Made by a program: the position numbers and the translations under genes. Of a DNA stretch of 64,000 nt, positions 47,246 to 58,180 are shown piece by piece (position 1 is the stretch's first letter; each line of letters starts with the position of its first letter). The notes beneath the pieces were generated by a model that saw nothing but the letters and a program-made list of their open reading frames with translations, was not told where the DNA came from and made no database searches. This DNA comes from Girardinichthys multiradiatus (taxonomy: Eukaryota; Chordata; Actinopteri; Cyprinodontiformes; Goodeidae): contig NC_061798.1 in the NCBI RefSeq assembly GCF_021462225.1, positions 22,280,820-22,344,819 on the forward strand, in the 5' to 3' direction.

Positions 47246-48931
47246 TAAGGAACTAAAACACATGCTCTGGAAATGCCTTTAAGGAGGACAATCATGTGTG
47301 TTTTTGCCTCATTTGGACATATAAACACTTAAATCTTTCTTTGGATACAGAAACCATGTGTGCAAAAATTGTGTGGAACATAGCCCCTTTCCATTTGTAT
47401 ATTCTTTAGTGTCATCAAATTTGTTTCATATTATGTTGCCATATAATATTCCATTTGCTAATCATGTACATATGTAGCTCTCATAATGCGTCTTCATATG
47501 ATTAAAAGCATGCATGAGTTCATCCCCACTAATCAGAGAAGCAAAAGGCTCTTTTAATCTGGGGGTGGTCTCCATGTGCATCTACCACCCTGGAAGGAGC
47601 ACAGGGGGAAAAAGGCCTGGTGGGTCTGTTCAACTGACTGAGTCAGCTTGTTGGAAAAAAGTGGATTTTAGCAAACTGTTACACACTAGCAGGGATTACC
47701 AAAACAACAAAATGATATTGACTGATCATTTTCTTCCTCATTGCAGACTGTTAGGTGATCCTATACACCCTGAGGGATATATTTGAGACAGATAACAAAC
47801 TGCTGAAACACACAGAAAATGAGAGGTATGATGCAAGAGTAGATGTTTCTGCCCTATGGTGAAATGACAACATCTAACCCTGGCATGTGTATCAAAAAAT
47901 ATGCCTGGTTCATGATAAATTACATTTTGTCGGGCTTTATTTAAGCACTTTCAGCTGTTAGACTAGCAAGTAATGAAATAATTCCATCAACAACTAAAGC
48001 TGCAGACTTAAAATAATGAAAAAACAACATAGTGAAAACAAATTGACAGAACATTTATATGTTGGTTTAAACTATGCAATATATATATTCCCTAAATCTT
48101 AATAGCTCAGTGTCCTGTATCTTTACTCAGTCATAATTATATCTTTATATAATTATATAATTATGGACGGATTCCTTAAATCACTGGTTATGATTTGTAA
48201 CCCTCTTCCAGGTAGTCCCAAGTTTTGCTGGTTGATAATTGATGGCACATATAGACTTACTCAGGCAAGAAACAAATCCAGGCATGTGTGGGCCAGATAA
48301 TAAGGGATTTATTGAGATAATACTTTTGTCAGTGTCAGCTAAACCACTACTGCCTGCCCGCAAACCTGAACTCTTATACATCCTAAAACACCAGCCCTGG
48401 ATTTTCCTACTTAACAGCAAAATCGTGTAAAATTTAAGATTTGTGCTTTCTTTTTAGCTCATTGGTAGCATGCAGTAAGCAACTTCAATCCACTTCAAGG
48501 TAAGTAAACACCTCATGAAATTTATCCTTATCCCCTGCTTTGGTCTGATTACTTCTGCTATGCCATATCTGTCCCCTCCACCTTCCCAGTCTCTTCAAAC
48601 AAACTTGTTTTACAGAAAATACATTTCTGAGTTTAGCAGATTGAGCGGATTTTCCTTCTGTTCCCATCTGGCCTCAGCTAGAGCGTCTGCAGCAGCAGCC
48701 CATTTTGAGAAATGCTGACACTAAAAAAACCCAGCATTTCTACAAGCATTCAAGAAATGAGGAATGCATTTTCATCCAGCTTACTGAGAGACACTAAGAG
48801 AAGGAAAGTGTGAGGAGAGAGAAGGTGGAAACACAGCGAAATCAGAGCTGGAGGAGGGCTGAAAAAGAAATTGTGATAAGAAAGAGAATGGTGTTTGTGT
48901 AGCTACTGTCACTGGTCACTGGTGTAGTTGA
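47246..48931. other. unrecognised AT-rich DNA
   Basis: No gene or repeat family is recognised. Confidence 0.5.
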
Positions 48932-49436
48932 GGTTTTTCTTTGCCTTGCAAAAATACTCCTACCCTTAAATTTTTTATATTTTGTCAAGTTACAACTGTA
49001 AACTTCATTCTATGTTAATGGGATTCTATGTGACAGACCAACATGAAGTAGTGTATAAAGTGGAAGGAAATGGATACATGCATTTACATTTTCTTAGCTA
49101 ATGAAAATCTAAAAAAATGTGGCATACATTTAGATTCAGCCCACCAGAGGCAATACCTTGTATGACCTCTTCTTTCTACAATTACAGCTGCAAGTCCTTT
49201 GAGGCATTTCTCTGTCGCTTGACATATCTAGAGACAGACATATTTGCACATTCTTCTTTGTAAAATAACTAAAACTCCGTCAAACAGGATACAGAGCTGC
49301 TTTTCAAATCTTGCTACTTATCCTCAATTGCATTAAGATCTTGAGTTTGATTAGACTATTGTAATACTTAAATATATGGTTTTATCTATACCCTGCCATT
49401 GTAGCAATGAATATATGTTTAGATTATTTGTCCTGC

Positions 49437-50009
49437 TGTCATGATTCTCCTGAGTTAGGTGTTTGTGGTTTGAGTTTCTTGTCTATTTCTCTGCACTTCC
49501 CTATTTAGTTGCTGTTATTCTTAGTAGATAGGTTCATGGTTCATTCTTTTGTTTAGATATTTATGTTACTTCACTGGACCTCTCTATATTCCTGCTCATC
49601 TGTGTAATTTATCTTCCCTCCCTCAGTTGCTCTGCATTCTCCCTGCGACCAGCTGCTCCACATTTCTCCTTATTAGCCCTTCTAGTTCATTGGTTGTTTT
49701 CCACAACACCTCTGTATTGCTCCCCACTGGATCCTGCAATCTGCTCTATGCATGTTACCTCAATGACACTGTTAACTAACTACTCCATGCCATTTACATC
49801 ACCTATGTTCCATTTCCTCTGCCTCTAAGTTACCAGTCCAGCTCCCACACTTTTGTCTACATGTTGGTCCTGCTAAAGCTCAGCTCATCATGACACCTGC
49901 TGTAAGTTGAACTTCCAGCTAAGTGTTGTTGTGTCTTCCGGGATCTTCCTATATTTAGCATAATCAGACCTTTTATCGAATCTGACCTGCATTACTGCCG
50001 CTGCTATAG
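49437..50009 (+). mobile_element. LTR-type insertion inside Tc1
   Basis: It starts TGTCATGATTCTCC at 49437, abruptly breaking the Tc1 relic. It shares ordered words with 43905-44309 (minus), including tgctgttattcttag and gtttagatatttatg. The right border is blurred by the hairpin repeat that follows. No coding domain is present. Confidence 0.5.
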
Positions 50010-50010
50010 T

Positions 50011-50077
50011 CAAGTCAAGTCAAGTTTATTTATACAGCGCTTTTAAGCAACAAGGCACTCAAAGCGCTGTATAAAAA
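50011..50077 (+). repeat. short hairpin repeat with 5' (CAAGT)3 array
   Basis: Three caagt units (50011-50025) run into ttatttatacagcgctttta, then a 9-bp stem (cagcgcttt at 50035-50043 with aaagcgctg at 50061-50069). It is the same core as at 22156-22210. Confidence 0.65.
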
Positions 50078-50800
50078 AGCATCCCAACAGCATAATTTCA
50101 CCACCACCATGATTCATTTTTCAGACAATGTTTAACATGTAGGCCAGAAGGTGCCATTTTGGTCTTAACTGACAAGGGCACCTTGTTTCACATTTTGGCT
50201 GTGGCTCCCATGTGGTTTAAGGCAGGATACTAACTAAACCCAATAAGGCTTTCTCATTCTTGCCACCATTTCATTAAGGCCAGATTTGTGGAGTAGACTA
50301 GTAGTTGTCCTGTCAACAGATTCACCCACCTCAGTTGTGATTCTCTGCAGCTCCTATAGAGTTACCATTGGCCTCTTGGCTGCTTCCCCAATTAATGCTA
50401 TCTTTGCCAAACCTGTCAGATTAGGTGGCAAGCCATGTCTTGGAAGGTTTGCAGTTGTCACACTCTTTAATTTTTTTAGATGATGTTTATAACCCAATCC
50501 TGCTTTAAACTTCTCCACAACTTCCCTTACCTGCCTGGTGTGTTTGTTGGTCTTCGCTATGCTGTTTGTTTAGTAATGTTAAGGGATTTCTGAAGGCAGT
50601 TGGTTGCTTAGGGGTTTATTTAGGGGTATCACAGCTATGAGGCCCCAAATAAACTCCACAAACAATATCATTTTCTTTTTACTTCACAGTTATGAGCTAC
50701 TTTGTGTTGCTCTGCCACACTTCCCAATAAAATATACACAGAGGTTTGTAGTTGCAAAATGGCCAAATGTGAAAATGTTCAAGAGGTATGAACACGTTTG

Positions 50801-51149
50801 AAAGTCAATATGTGTATCCAAAGTATACAAAAGGATGTAAGTTTCAGGTTCACATATGGTGGAGATGTGGGGGTGGGAGTGAACCCGCAGACATTCCCAG
50901 ACTTTAGTAATCCACAGCAGATGAGGCCTGGCACATATCTATTCTCCAGAAGGACAGTGACTTTGATGAATTGTATCCAGGCACTATTGATGAATTGTAT
51001 CCAGGCACTATTGATCACTATTTCCCTGTACTGATTTACTGTATGTGCACATATGACACACGTGTGGTTACCATGGACTGCAAACAAAAAAGAAAAAACA
51101 GACCCTCTTCCCCACCGTTATTTCTTTTTAAATGCACAGTACAACAACA
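50801..51149. other. unrecognised DNA with a perfect 24-bp tandem pair
   Basis: No gene is recognised. The 24-bp unit tgatgaattgtatccaggca ctat is duplicated exactly at 50964-50987 and 50988-51011. Confidence 0.6.
50964..51011. repeat. two perfect copies of a 24-bp unit
   Basis: The units at 50964-50987 and 50988-51011 are identical, indicating a recent local duplication. Confidence 0.9.
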
Positions 51150-52870
51150 CGCATCAACACCACATTTGAGCTGGCGGAGGCAGGCTTGGGGTCTTTTCAC
51201 ACCCCCGTTTGCTATTTCCCATCTGTGGTCGGAGGCCGGGAGAGGCAGTGGGCCCTCTAGTCGGGTCTGGGCTGGGGTCGGGGGTCGGGTCTTGGGGATT
51301 GTCTGGTGCTGGGGCTGGCGTTTCAGCTCTCTCGGGATCGCTTGGGTTCCCTTGGATCTCCGCCCCTGGCTTTGGGCCCTGGTCTGCCGGCTGGGGGGTG
51401 CTGGGCTCTGGTAGGGGGGTCTTAGGTGGTGTTAATTGGGATGTGACCCCGCTTTGGTGGAGGGGCTGGCCGGCTGGACTGCTTGGTGGACCGTGGTGCG
51501 CCATGCCCCAACTGGTGCTGCCGTGGCCTTCTTCCACTGCTTCCTTCTGTGGTTCTGGCCCATGGTCGGGCGCTGGGCTGCGGTTGGCGGTGGCGCGACG
51601 GGGGATGGGGGATGGCATGGAGGGGCTGCAGCCTGTGGGGTGAAGGGGCTGTGTCCACTTCTAGGATGTGGTGTCACCGGCGTTTGGATCAGCTGGGCGG
51701 CGATGGTGGAGCTGAGCTGGATAGTGTTTCTCACTGGGCGGTCATTGCAGTGGCAGTGATGTAGTGTTTTTTGTGGGTGAGGGGGGCGTGGTGGGGGACA
51801 TTGGCCCTGGGTGCCTGCCGCTGGCCGGGGACCTCCTGGTGGGTGAGTTTGTCCCATTATGGTGCGGGGTTGGGGGTCCTGTTGTGGGTGCGGTGCTTGG
51901 TGGGGTCTGCCCTGTTGCACCAGTGGGCAGGGTTGGCGTTGCGTGGGGCTCTTGCCCTGCCTTTGCAGCGTGTTGTGTGGTGGGGGATCGGAGTGCGGCG
52001 GGGGTGCTTAGAGCGGGGCTGTGTGTGGAGCTTGCGCTGTGTGGGTGTGGCTTCATCAGCTTCTTGGCTATGGAGTTCACCTGTGGGATTGTGCCGGGGT
52101 CACCCAGGTCTGGGTGGTGCCGGCGCTGTGTCCCTGACTCTGCCCCAGGAGGGAAGGGGACCACCTCCTGGGTCCGGGGGCTGGTTGCCCCTAGGGGGTA
52201 CCGGCGGCTGGACCTGGGAGTATAGAGTATGCATGGGGAGTGTAAGTGAGTGTATGACGTCCATTGTTGTTTGTCTTTACGTTGGGTGCGAGTGATTTTA
52301 TGTGTATGCATGAGGGTGGGAGTGGGTTATTGTGACAGTGTGTGCCTGTTTTTATTTGTGACAGGTTGGGTCTTGGACTGCTCCCTCTCCTGGATCAGCT
52401 TAGGCCCCCCCCATGTTATGGGCGGCTAATTTCCTCCCCGCCAGACTACCTGCCGGTGGTTGGAGTCTCTGCCCGCTGGTGTACTTGTGGTTCTCGGTGT
52501 CCAGGGCTGGGTGCTTTGGTGTGTGCTGGCTCACTCCCGGTGGTTGCTTGCCGGGGCCTGGCCCCCTGGGCTCTGTCGGGCCTCTGCTTGGGGGGCTGGT
52601 GTGTCCCGGGGTCTTGGGTATCTGGGTCCATGGCTGGATCTGCTCGGGCGTGGACGGCTGCCGGTGGGGCCTGTGGGCTCGTCGCTGCGGCTCCCTGGGG
52701 CTTCTGCACTGTCGCTGCCGGGTGGTTCCCCTTGGTTGCGGTAGTCCCGGCAGTGGTTCTCCTGGGGTTCCTGTGCTTTGGGGGGCCTTTGGATGTCTGT
52801 GGCTCGGATCTCCTCAGTGTCTGTCCAGGGACCATGGGGCATGTCTGTGGGTCCTCCCACTTTCTATTGC
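51150..52870 (+). other. GC-rich, G/T-skewed island of unknown origin
   Basis: About 1.7 kb differs sharply from the AT-rich flanks: high GC with a strong excess of G and T on the plus strand, many GGG runs and several G-quadruplex patterns (for example 51274-51297 and 51593-51640). Overlapping open frames occur on both strands (plus: 147, 144, 153, 174, 274 and 182 codons; minus: 154, 162, 189 and 129 codons), Gly/Trp/Val-rich on plus and Pro/Thr/Arg-rich on minus. That is what skewed GC-rich DNA gives by chance. No domain, terminal repeat or target duplication was found. It may be part of a GC-rich fish repeat whose name I do not know. Confidence 0.5.
51274..51297 (+). other. G-quadruplex-forming motif
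   Basis: Four G-runs of 4, 5, 3 and 4 bases are separated by loops of 2, 2 and 4 bases, which fits the canonical intramolecular G-quadruplex pattern. Confidence 0.75.
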
Positions 52871-54159
52871 ATATTTTTGTGGAGAAACCTTATATACAAA
52901 AGCGCGTCCACACTCATACTCACAGCTGCACCTCTCACTCAAGTACATTTTACATTCATAAGTACCGTACTATTTTGTTAAAAAAAAGCAAAGAAAAAAA
53001 AAAACAGCTGCAGGTGTATAAGCAAGCAGGGTGTAATCTTGTATTCTCTTCATCCTTCTTTCTCTCCTCCAGTCTTTCCTCCTTTTCTCCCCTTTTTCCC
53101 TTTTGCCCCATCTCTCTCTTTTTCCAGCTTCTTTTTTCCTTTTCATTTCAGTCTCCGTGTCCGTAACAATTGAAATATTCCCAAAGAAGTTTATAATAAA
53201 GTTTCTTTTATAAATATCAAGCAGAGCTTTAAAGCATTAGCTTTTGCTCCGCTTGTGAAAGTAAATCTGTTGGGCAATTTCTTGGCACTCAGACAACAAG
53301 CGCTACTCTGCTGGACAGGACACAGTTAAAAAAAAAAAAAAAAACTTCCTAATGGCACATGATAGCACCTAGTAAGGGGATGTCCCAATCAGGATTTTTT
53401 ACGTGTGATAAACATCCATACTTTTAGGAAAAGGCAGTCATACCTAGTCACAGACTGATATCACAGCAAAATCAATTCCATCTATATGCAGTGTAATAAC
53501 AGAATACCTTCCATCAGTATGACTTGGTCTACTTTTGTGTTGTGACAGTGTAGTACTTACCTCCCTCACCAATAAAGTAATTAGTTTTCCCTGACACCAA
53601 CAGATATTTCTGCATGTCAGCACAATATGCTGCCTTAACCCTGGTTCAACTACATTATGAAAGCAAAAATGTCCTGCCAAGGCATGTGAAAATTAAATTG
53701 CGTATGCTAAGTTGTGTAAATATTGTTTACCTATAAGGTGCCATAGCGTCCAACACCATTGACATGCGCTTCATATACACATTAGGGCGGAAGGGGTATT
53801 ATATTTTCTTAACAGTAACTTGCGTCGCAACTGCTACCTCTCTTTGTATAAAGCAGCTAACACAGAATAACCAGGACTCACTATGGTGGCAATACTGGTG
53901 TCAATATTGAGAAGGAAAGCACAGAATGGTCAACTGATCTCTCAGCAGGAATACAGTCTCATAGCATTAAAAACTGCTATAATAGAAATGTTTGACAGAT
54001 TAAAATGTCAATATTTGGAACTTAAAGGGTAATTTTCCATCCATTGATTGTTTACTGCTTAGGGATGGCCCCTTGGATACCTTGGATGGCTAAGCTGACT
54101 GGTCCAGGAGGGAAACCAAGACCTCCATCTTTCAAGTAACACTCTTCAGTTCATTCTGT
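52871..54159. other. unrecognised DNA with a pyrimidine tract and poly(A)
   Basis: 53045-53150 is nearly all C/T on the plus strand and ends in tttcatttcag, an acceptor-like end with no convincing exon after it. A poly(A) run of about 17 lies near 53329. No gene is recognised. Confidence 0.5.
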
Positions 54160-54385
54160 ATATCCCAAGGCAATCCTTGGCTAGAAGGGGATATATAGTC
54201 CCTCTAGTGAGTTCTGGGGTCTCCCCATGAGTCTACTCCCAGCCTGACATGTCTGCTAAACCTCAAAAGGAAGTGATCGTGCAGCAAACCTCCAAGCTTT
54301 CCCTAGAAGATGAGGGTGAGCCCAGCCATTCTAGTGAGTTGATCATTTTTGCTGTTTGTATTCAGGATCTCATTCTTTCTGCCAT
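54160..54385 (-). pseudogene. old, diverged Rex3-type LINE fragment
   Basis: The order of words (tatatcccaaggcaatcc, atatagtccctctag, gacatgtctg..aacctcaaa, gggtgagcccagccattcta, gtattcaggatctcattctt) parallels 37664-37963 of the Rex3-type element, in the same orientation, with deletions and many substitutions. It corresponds to the C-terminal coding region. No open frame survives. It is a much older insertion than the one at 37.5 kb. Confidence 0.6.
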
Positions 54386-55488
54386 ATATTTTGGCCTTAG
54401 GATAAATGAAAACGGGTATAACGAGAGTTTTGGCTTTTGACTGAGCATTCTTCAGCACGACAGAGGGCAATGACCACATTACTGCAGAAGAGGGCCTGAT
54501 ATATCTACTTTTTTTTATCCTGCCACATTCATACACAAGACACCAAGATACTTGGACTCATTACTAGAAATAGAGATGAGTCAGACAATCTTTCCCCTAA
54601 ATTTATACACATTTTGTTTCACCACTACATTGGCTGTGATTCAATGATTTCAGTCTGGGTTAAGGCATACTGTTTGGTTTAGGGATAAAATCACTGTAAC
54701 CCTTACAAAAAGCAAATAAATGCTTGAATTGTCAACTCAGTTCCTAATATTAGGATAAAATAAAACACAAATTTATCTTATCATCAAGTCCATGTCTTTA
54801 TGTTAGGATTTCATTTTGGACTACTAGCACTAACATTTTAGATTTGTGTGTTCCCAGGTGGCACTACTTTATCCCCATTAAAGCATTAACCAAAATTTCA
54901 CAACTTGTACTGCAAGGGCACCTTGCTACTAAAATGGTAAGTGTGTGTCTCTATTTATGTTTGATTACGGTGTGTGTGTGATATATATGGAAGTAACAGC
55001 TCTTAGTTCTTAAGTATTAACATTTTAGAGATTACTTGGTGTTGGGTCTTGCCTCTAAAACAGCTCATTCTGTCTCATACCACCTGACAAATGCAAATAA
55101 ACTCATATGTGTTTGTGCTGTCTTATGTTTTACTATAAAACCACATTAGCGAATAAAACGCAAAGGTTTAGAGATTACTGAAAGCAAAATTCCTATAAAA
55201 GGGTGTGCTGTATAATCAACCCGGGAAGCAAGTACAAAATGAAAACAAGAACATAATTGAGAGTAAAAAACCAACAGGAAAAAAAACACACATAAAGGGG
55301 TCCCTGTGTAACACACTTTGTAAAAATAAACAAATAAATGAGAGTACAAACTTGTAATGAGTCTCGTGGGAACAAAGCGCACTGAACATTTCTCGGTGTC
55401 TCTCACTGTTGACAGTAGTTCATCAGTTAAGATTCCTCTGCTCCTGCAGGTATCTCTTATCATCCGTCAGCATCCTTAACTCTCCACT
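54386..55488. other. unrecognised AT-rich DNA
   Basis: No gene or repeat family is recognised up to the possible exon at 55489. Confidence 0.45.
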
Positions 55489-55590
55489 TCAGTCGACCGT
55501 GGGCCCCGTGGGAACCTTGTGCGCTGCCAGCTGGGCCAGCGTGTTGACAGCTCTTTCCCATGGTTGGCCACTGATGCATCGCTTTGTATG
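55489..55590 (-). other. possible terminal coding exon, minus strand
   Basis: On minus a strong acceptor (cttcctgtctctttcag) leads into 33 codons and a TGA. The peptide (CISGQPWERAVNTLAQLAAH at residues 5-24, ending VPTGPTVD) has protein-like composition. GC content is locally raised. I cannot assign it to a known gene. A plus-strand frame of 61 codons overlaps. It is the best host-exon candidate in the window, but support is only from splice signal and composition. Confidence 0.3.
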
Positions 55591-57659
55591 CTGAAAGAGA
55601 CAGGAAGAGCACATCACCCCTGTAGGTAAGTATAGGGACATTTTATCATAGGGGAGCACCAGTGACAATGGTGGTCTCAGCCCACTGGATATAGTCTATT
55701 ATTCACAGCCCAGCAAGAGCGTCAGATCTTCCTGATGATTACTACAGAGACTGATGTCAGAGGTGACATCAAACAGACAGTGGCTCTCTGACAGCCACCG
55801 ACATCGCCACTGTCAAGGTAATTCTCAGGTGCCCCGGCAAAGGTCCCTGCTCTTGAGGGACAGCAGGAGTCGTGAAAGGTCACTCAGCAACACAGGTCAA
55901 ACCTTTGATCCAATCAGAAACAGAATCCAGCAGGGAGAGTCTTTTTATGAGTGAAGGATGGAGGACAATGGTTGGCTGTCATTTTGTATTTCAGGGCCAC
56001 AACAAGAAGCTGAAAAGAGCCAAGAGCCAGCAGCAGCTGCTTCTTCATCATTATTTAATACGTAGGTCACTTTAGATGCTTCGGGAGCAAAATAAAGTGG
56101 AATGAATAAAAGGATCCATGATAACTGTTATTACTAAACCGCATATTTGATTAGGCCCCCCTTCAATTAGAAAGTCAATTGTTGGTAATGTATTCACACA
56201 GACTGTGAAAAAGCACTGAGAGTCTGACCCTTAAGCTTGACCTTGTTTGCTTTGAACTTCTTTTCTTCAGCCCCCCTTTCCGGTTCTCTATTTTCTCATT
56301 TCTCCCGCTCCTCCTGCCTGCACCCATCCAGCAGCACAAACCACATTAAACCACATTGCGTTTTAGGAATGTAAATAGCAAAAAGTGCTTTTGTCAAAAA
56401 TTTATTGGATGCTCCTAGCTGGACCACATAATCATTTAGAGGGCATATGTAAATACCTCTTATGATTATGGAGGAATGCAGGCTATTTCTCTTTCACTGC
56501 CCAAACCGGTCATTTGGTCTGGAGATAGGAGGTCACAGAGAAACAGTTAGGAGCTATAGGATCACTGCACCCTGTGGCAATAAACCACAAAGATCTATCC
56601 AAGAGCTTCCAGTGCTCCCCAGTCAACATTTTTTAGTTGGCAATACGTCTAATCAGGTTTAAAATGTGATTTTCAAGATCTTCAATTGTTTTTTTATAGA
56701 TATTTATAAGAAATCTAAATGTAGGTATGTTTAATTCACAGCTGCCTCCACTCTCACAATGGAGCTGTTTGGATATTACAATTTCTTCTGGAAACAAACT
56801 AAACTTCATCTCTGATGATATCCAGAAATGTGTTGCTGTCAGACAACATCCTGTTGTGTTTCATTATTTAGGGACACGTTAGAAAAAGATTTTCCAGCAG
56901 TACAGTATAAATATATTGTCACATTTACCATTGTCAGTTTTTCCCACAAATGAAGATATACAGAGTAGTGACACCAGACTGATATTATTAATGCAAAATC
57001 ACAACTGAAAAATTCTGAAATTAATTTATAATGCTAAATTAAAAGATGCTGTTTTGACTTATAGGTCTAAACCAGGGCTACAAATAGACTTTCAATATAC
57101 ATTCGGATTCAACATCAAAGCCAGGTCTGCTGCCCACTGGGACTTTAGACTGCAAACACATGCTATTATCTATTATTGGAACATCATATCAGAATCAGAA
57201 CCAACTTTTTTGCCCGAGTTTGTGTGCCCAAACAAGGGATTTGACTTTGATTTCCATCTTTCCCATCGTATATCTGCATTAATCAAAAAACAACCACAAT
57301 ATGTAAAATCACTTAAATAAATAAGGACAAGGAGCAGTATGTGGAGTGCAGGTCAAGAGTTTAACATCATCAAAACCATGAATATTAGATTAATTTAGGT
57401 GTTTAAAAATGTATTTGACCCATTCTTTTTTCCAGATTGAATGCTGATAAAACAAACTACAACAATATATTTTTTCAAAACAAAAATGGGCTGCACAGGT
57501 TTCAAATCATTGTGAATTTTCTGCAATGCACAGTGTCATAAGAATACATCAAGCAAGCTCAAATATACACATATGCGGTGCTAGAGACACCACACATGTT
57601 TTGCGTGGTGATAAATTTCCGTCTGGATAGTAACAATGTTTTTCTCATCAGATTTGTCA
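55591..57659. other. unrecognised DNA
   Basis: No gene or repeat family is recognised. Confidence 0.45.
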
Positions 57660-57800
57660 GAACTAATTTGAATTGGTTGGGGTCGTGGCATTGACCTGGA
57701 CAGGGTAGAGGTTGGAGCCTGCTTTATCCATTCCAAAGCCAAATTTTACATGTTTGGGATCATTGTCCTGTTGCAACAACTAGGTACGTCTTATTTTTAA
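57660..57800 (-). pseudogene. Tc1-like transposase fragment
   Basis: gggatcattgtcctgttgca at 57757-57776, read on minus, is the decayed block around the second catalytic Asp. The preceding 60 bp fit the adjoining region. An oppositely oriented fragment lies at 58085-58180. Confidence 0.45.
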
Positions 57801-57821
57801 CATATGTATACAACATGTATG

Positions 57822-57945
57822 GTGTTAGGCTGCATAGTGGCACTGCTTTGCAGAAAAAAAGTCTTGGATTGGAATCCTGTCCGTGGCCCTTCCATGTTGA
57901 ATTTGAATGTTGTCTCAATGCATGTGTGGTTTCTGTACTCTATCT
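57822..57945 (+). repeat. fragment of a common teleost interspersed repeat
   Basis: The phrases ggctgcatagtggcactgct, tcttggattggaatcctgtc and atgcatgtgtggtttctgta, in that order, match the 5' part of an abundant fish repeat. A 3'-side piece, opposite strand, is at 35330-35460. Confidence 0.45.
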
Positions 57946-58084
57946 TCGTACCACAGTCCTAAATAAACATAATGGATTGTTTGGCACATTCATTCAACAC
58001 ATTCACATCCCAACTGAACTGATTGTTGTCTTAGTTAGTGTAATCAAGAAGGAAAACAACCTTCTCATAATTCAGCTTCATCTC

Positions 58085-58180
58085 ACCTCAGCTATTAGAT
58101 GGTGGAGACTTGGACACAGCTTGGTGTTCCAACAATACATTGATCCCAAACATACATATTAAAACAGGGTTTGGAAAGGA
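58085..58180 (+). pseudogene. Tc1-like transposase fragment, inverted relative to 57.7 kb
   Basis: gttccaacaatacattgatcccaaacatac at 58117-58157 is the decayed 'FQQDNDPKH' block on plus. With the minus fragment at 57660-57800 it forms an inverted pair flanking another repeat. Confidence 0.45.

Larger units (their letters stand above)
48932..50800 (-). pseudogene. decayed Tc1-like transposon split by an LTR piece and a hairpin repeat
   Basis: The right-hand coding end on minus (48932-49436) stops exactly at tttgtcctgc, just before the second catalytic acid. It resumes at about 50078 with the Gly-rich block (cagcataatttcaccaccac) and continues through the first-acid region, the helix-turn-helix part (about 50320-50600) and the arm to about 50800. 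The 640 bp between are foreign. Broken throughout. Confidence 0.75.

Noticed and set aside
53045..53150. Pyrimidine tract as the acceptor of a real exon
   Set aside because: The sequence after tttcatttcag is AT-rich with no sustained frame, so a simple pyrimidine repeat is the better explanation.
51154..53166. Long overlapping frames on both strands in the GC-rich island (up to 274 codons) as protein genes
   Set aside because: Low-complexity Gly/Trp or Pro/Thr composition, frames open on both strands, no domain, and no frame continues through the apparent splice sites. They are explained by skewed GC-rich sequence with few stop codons.
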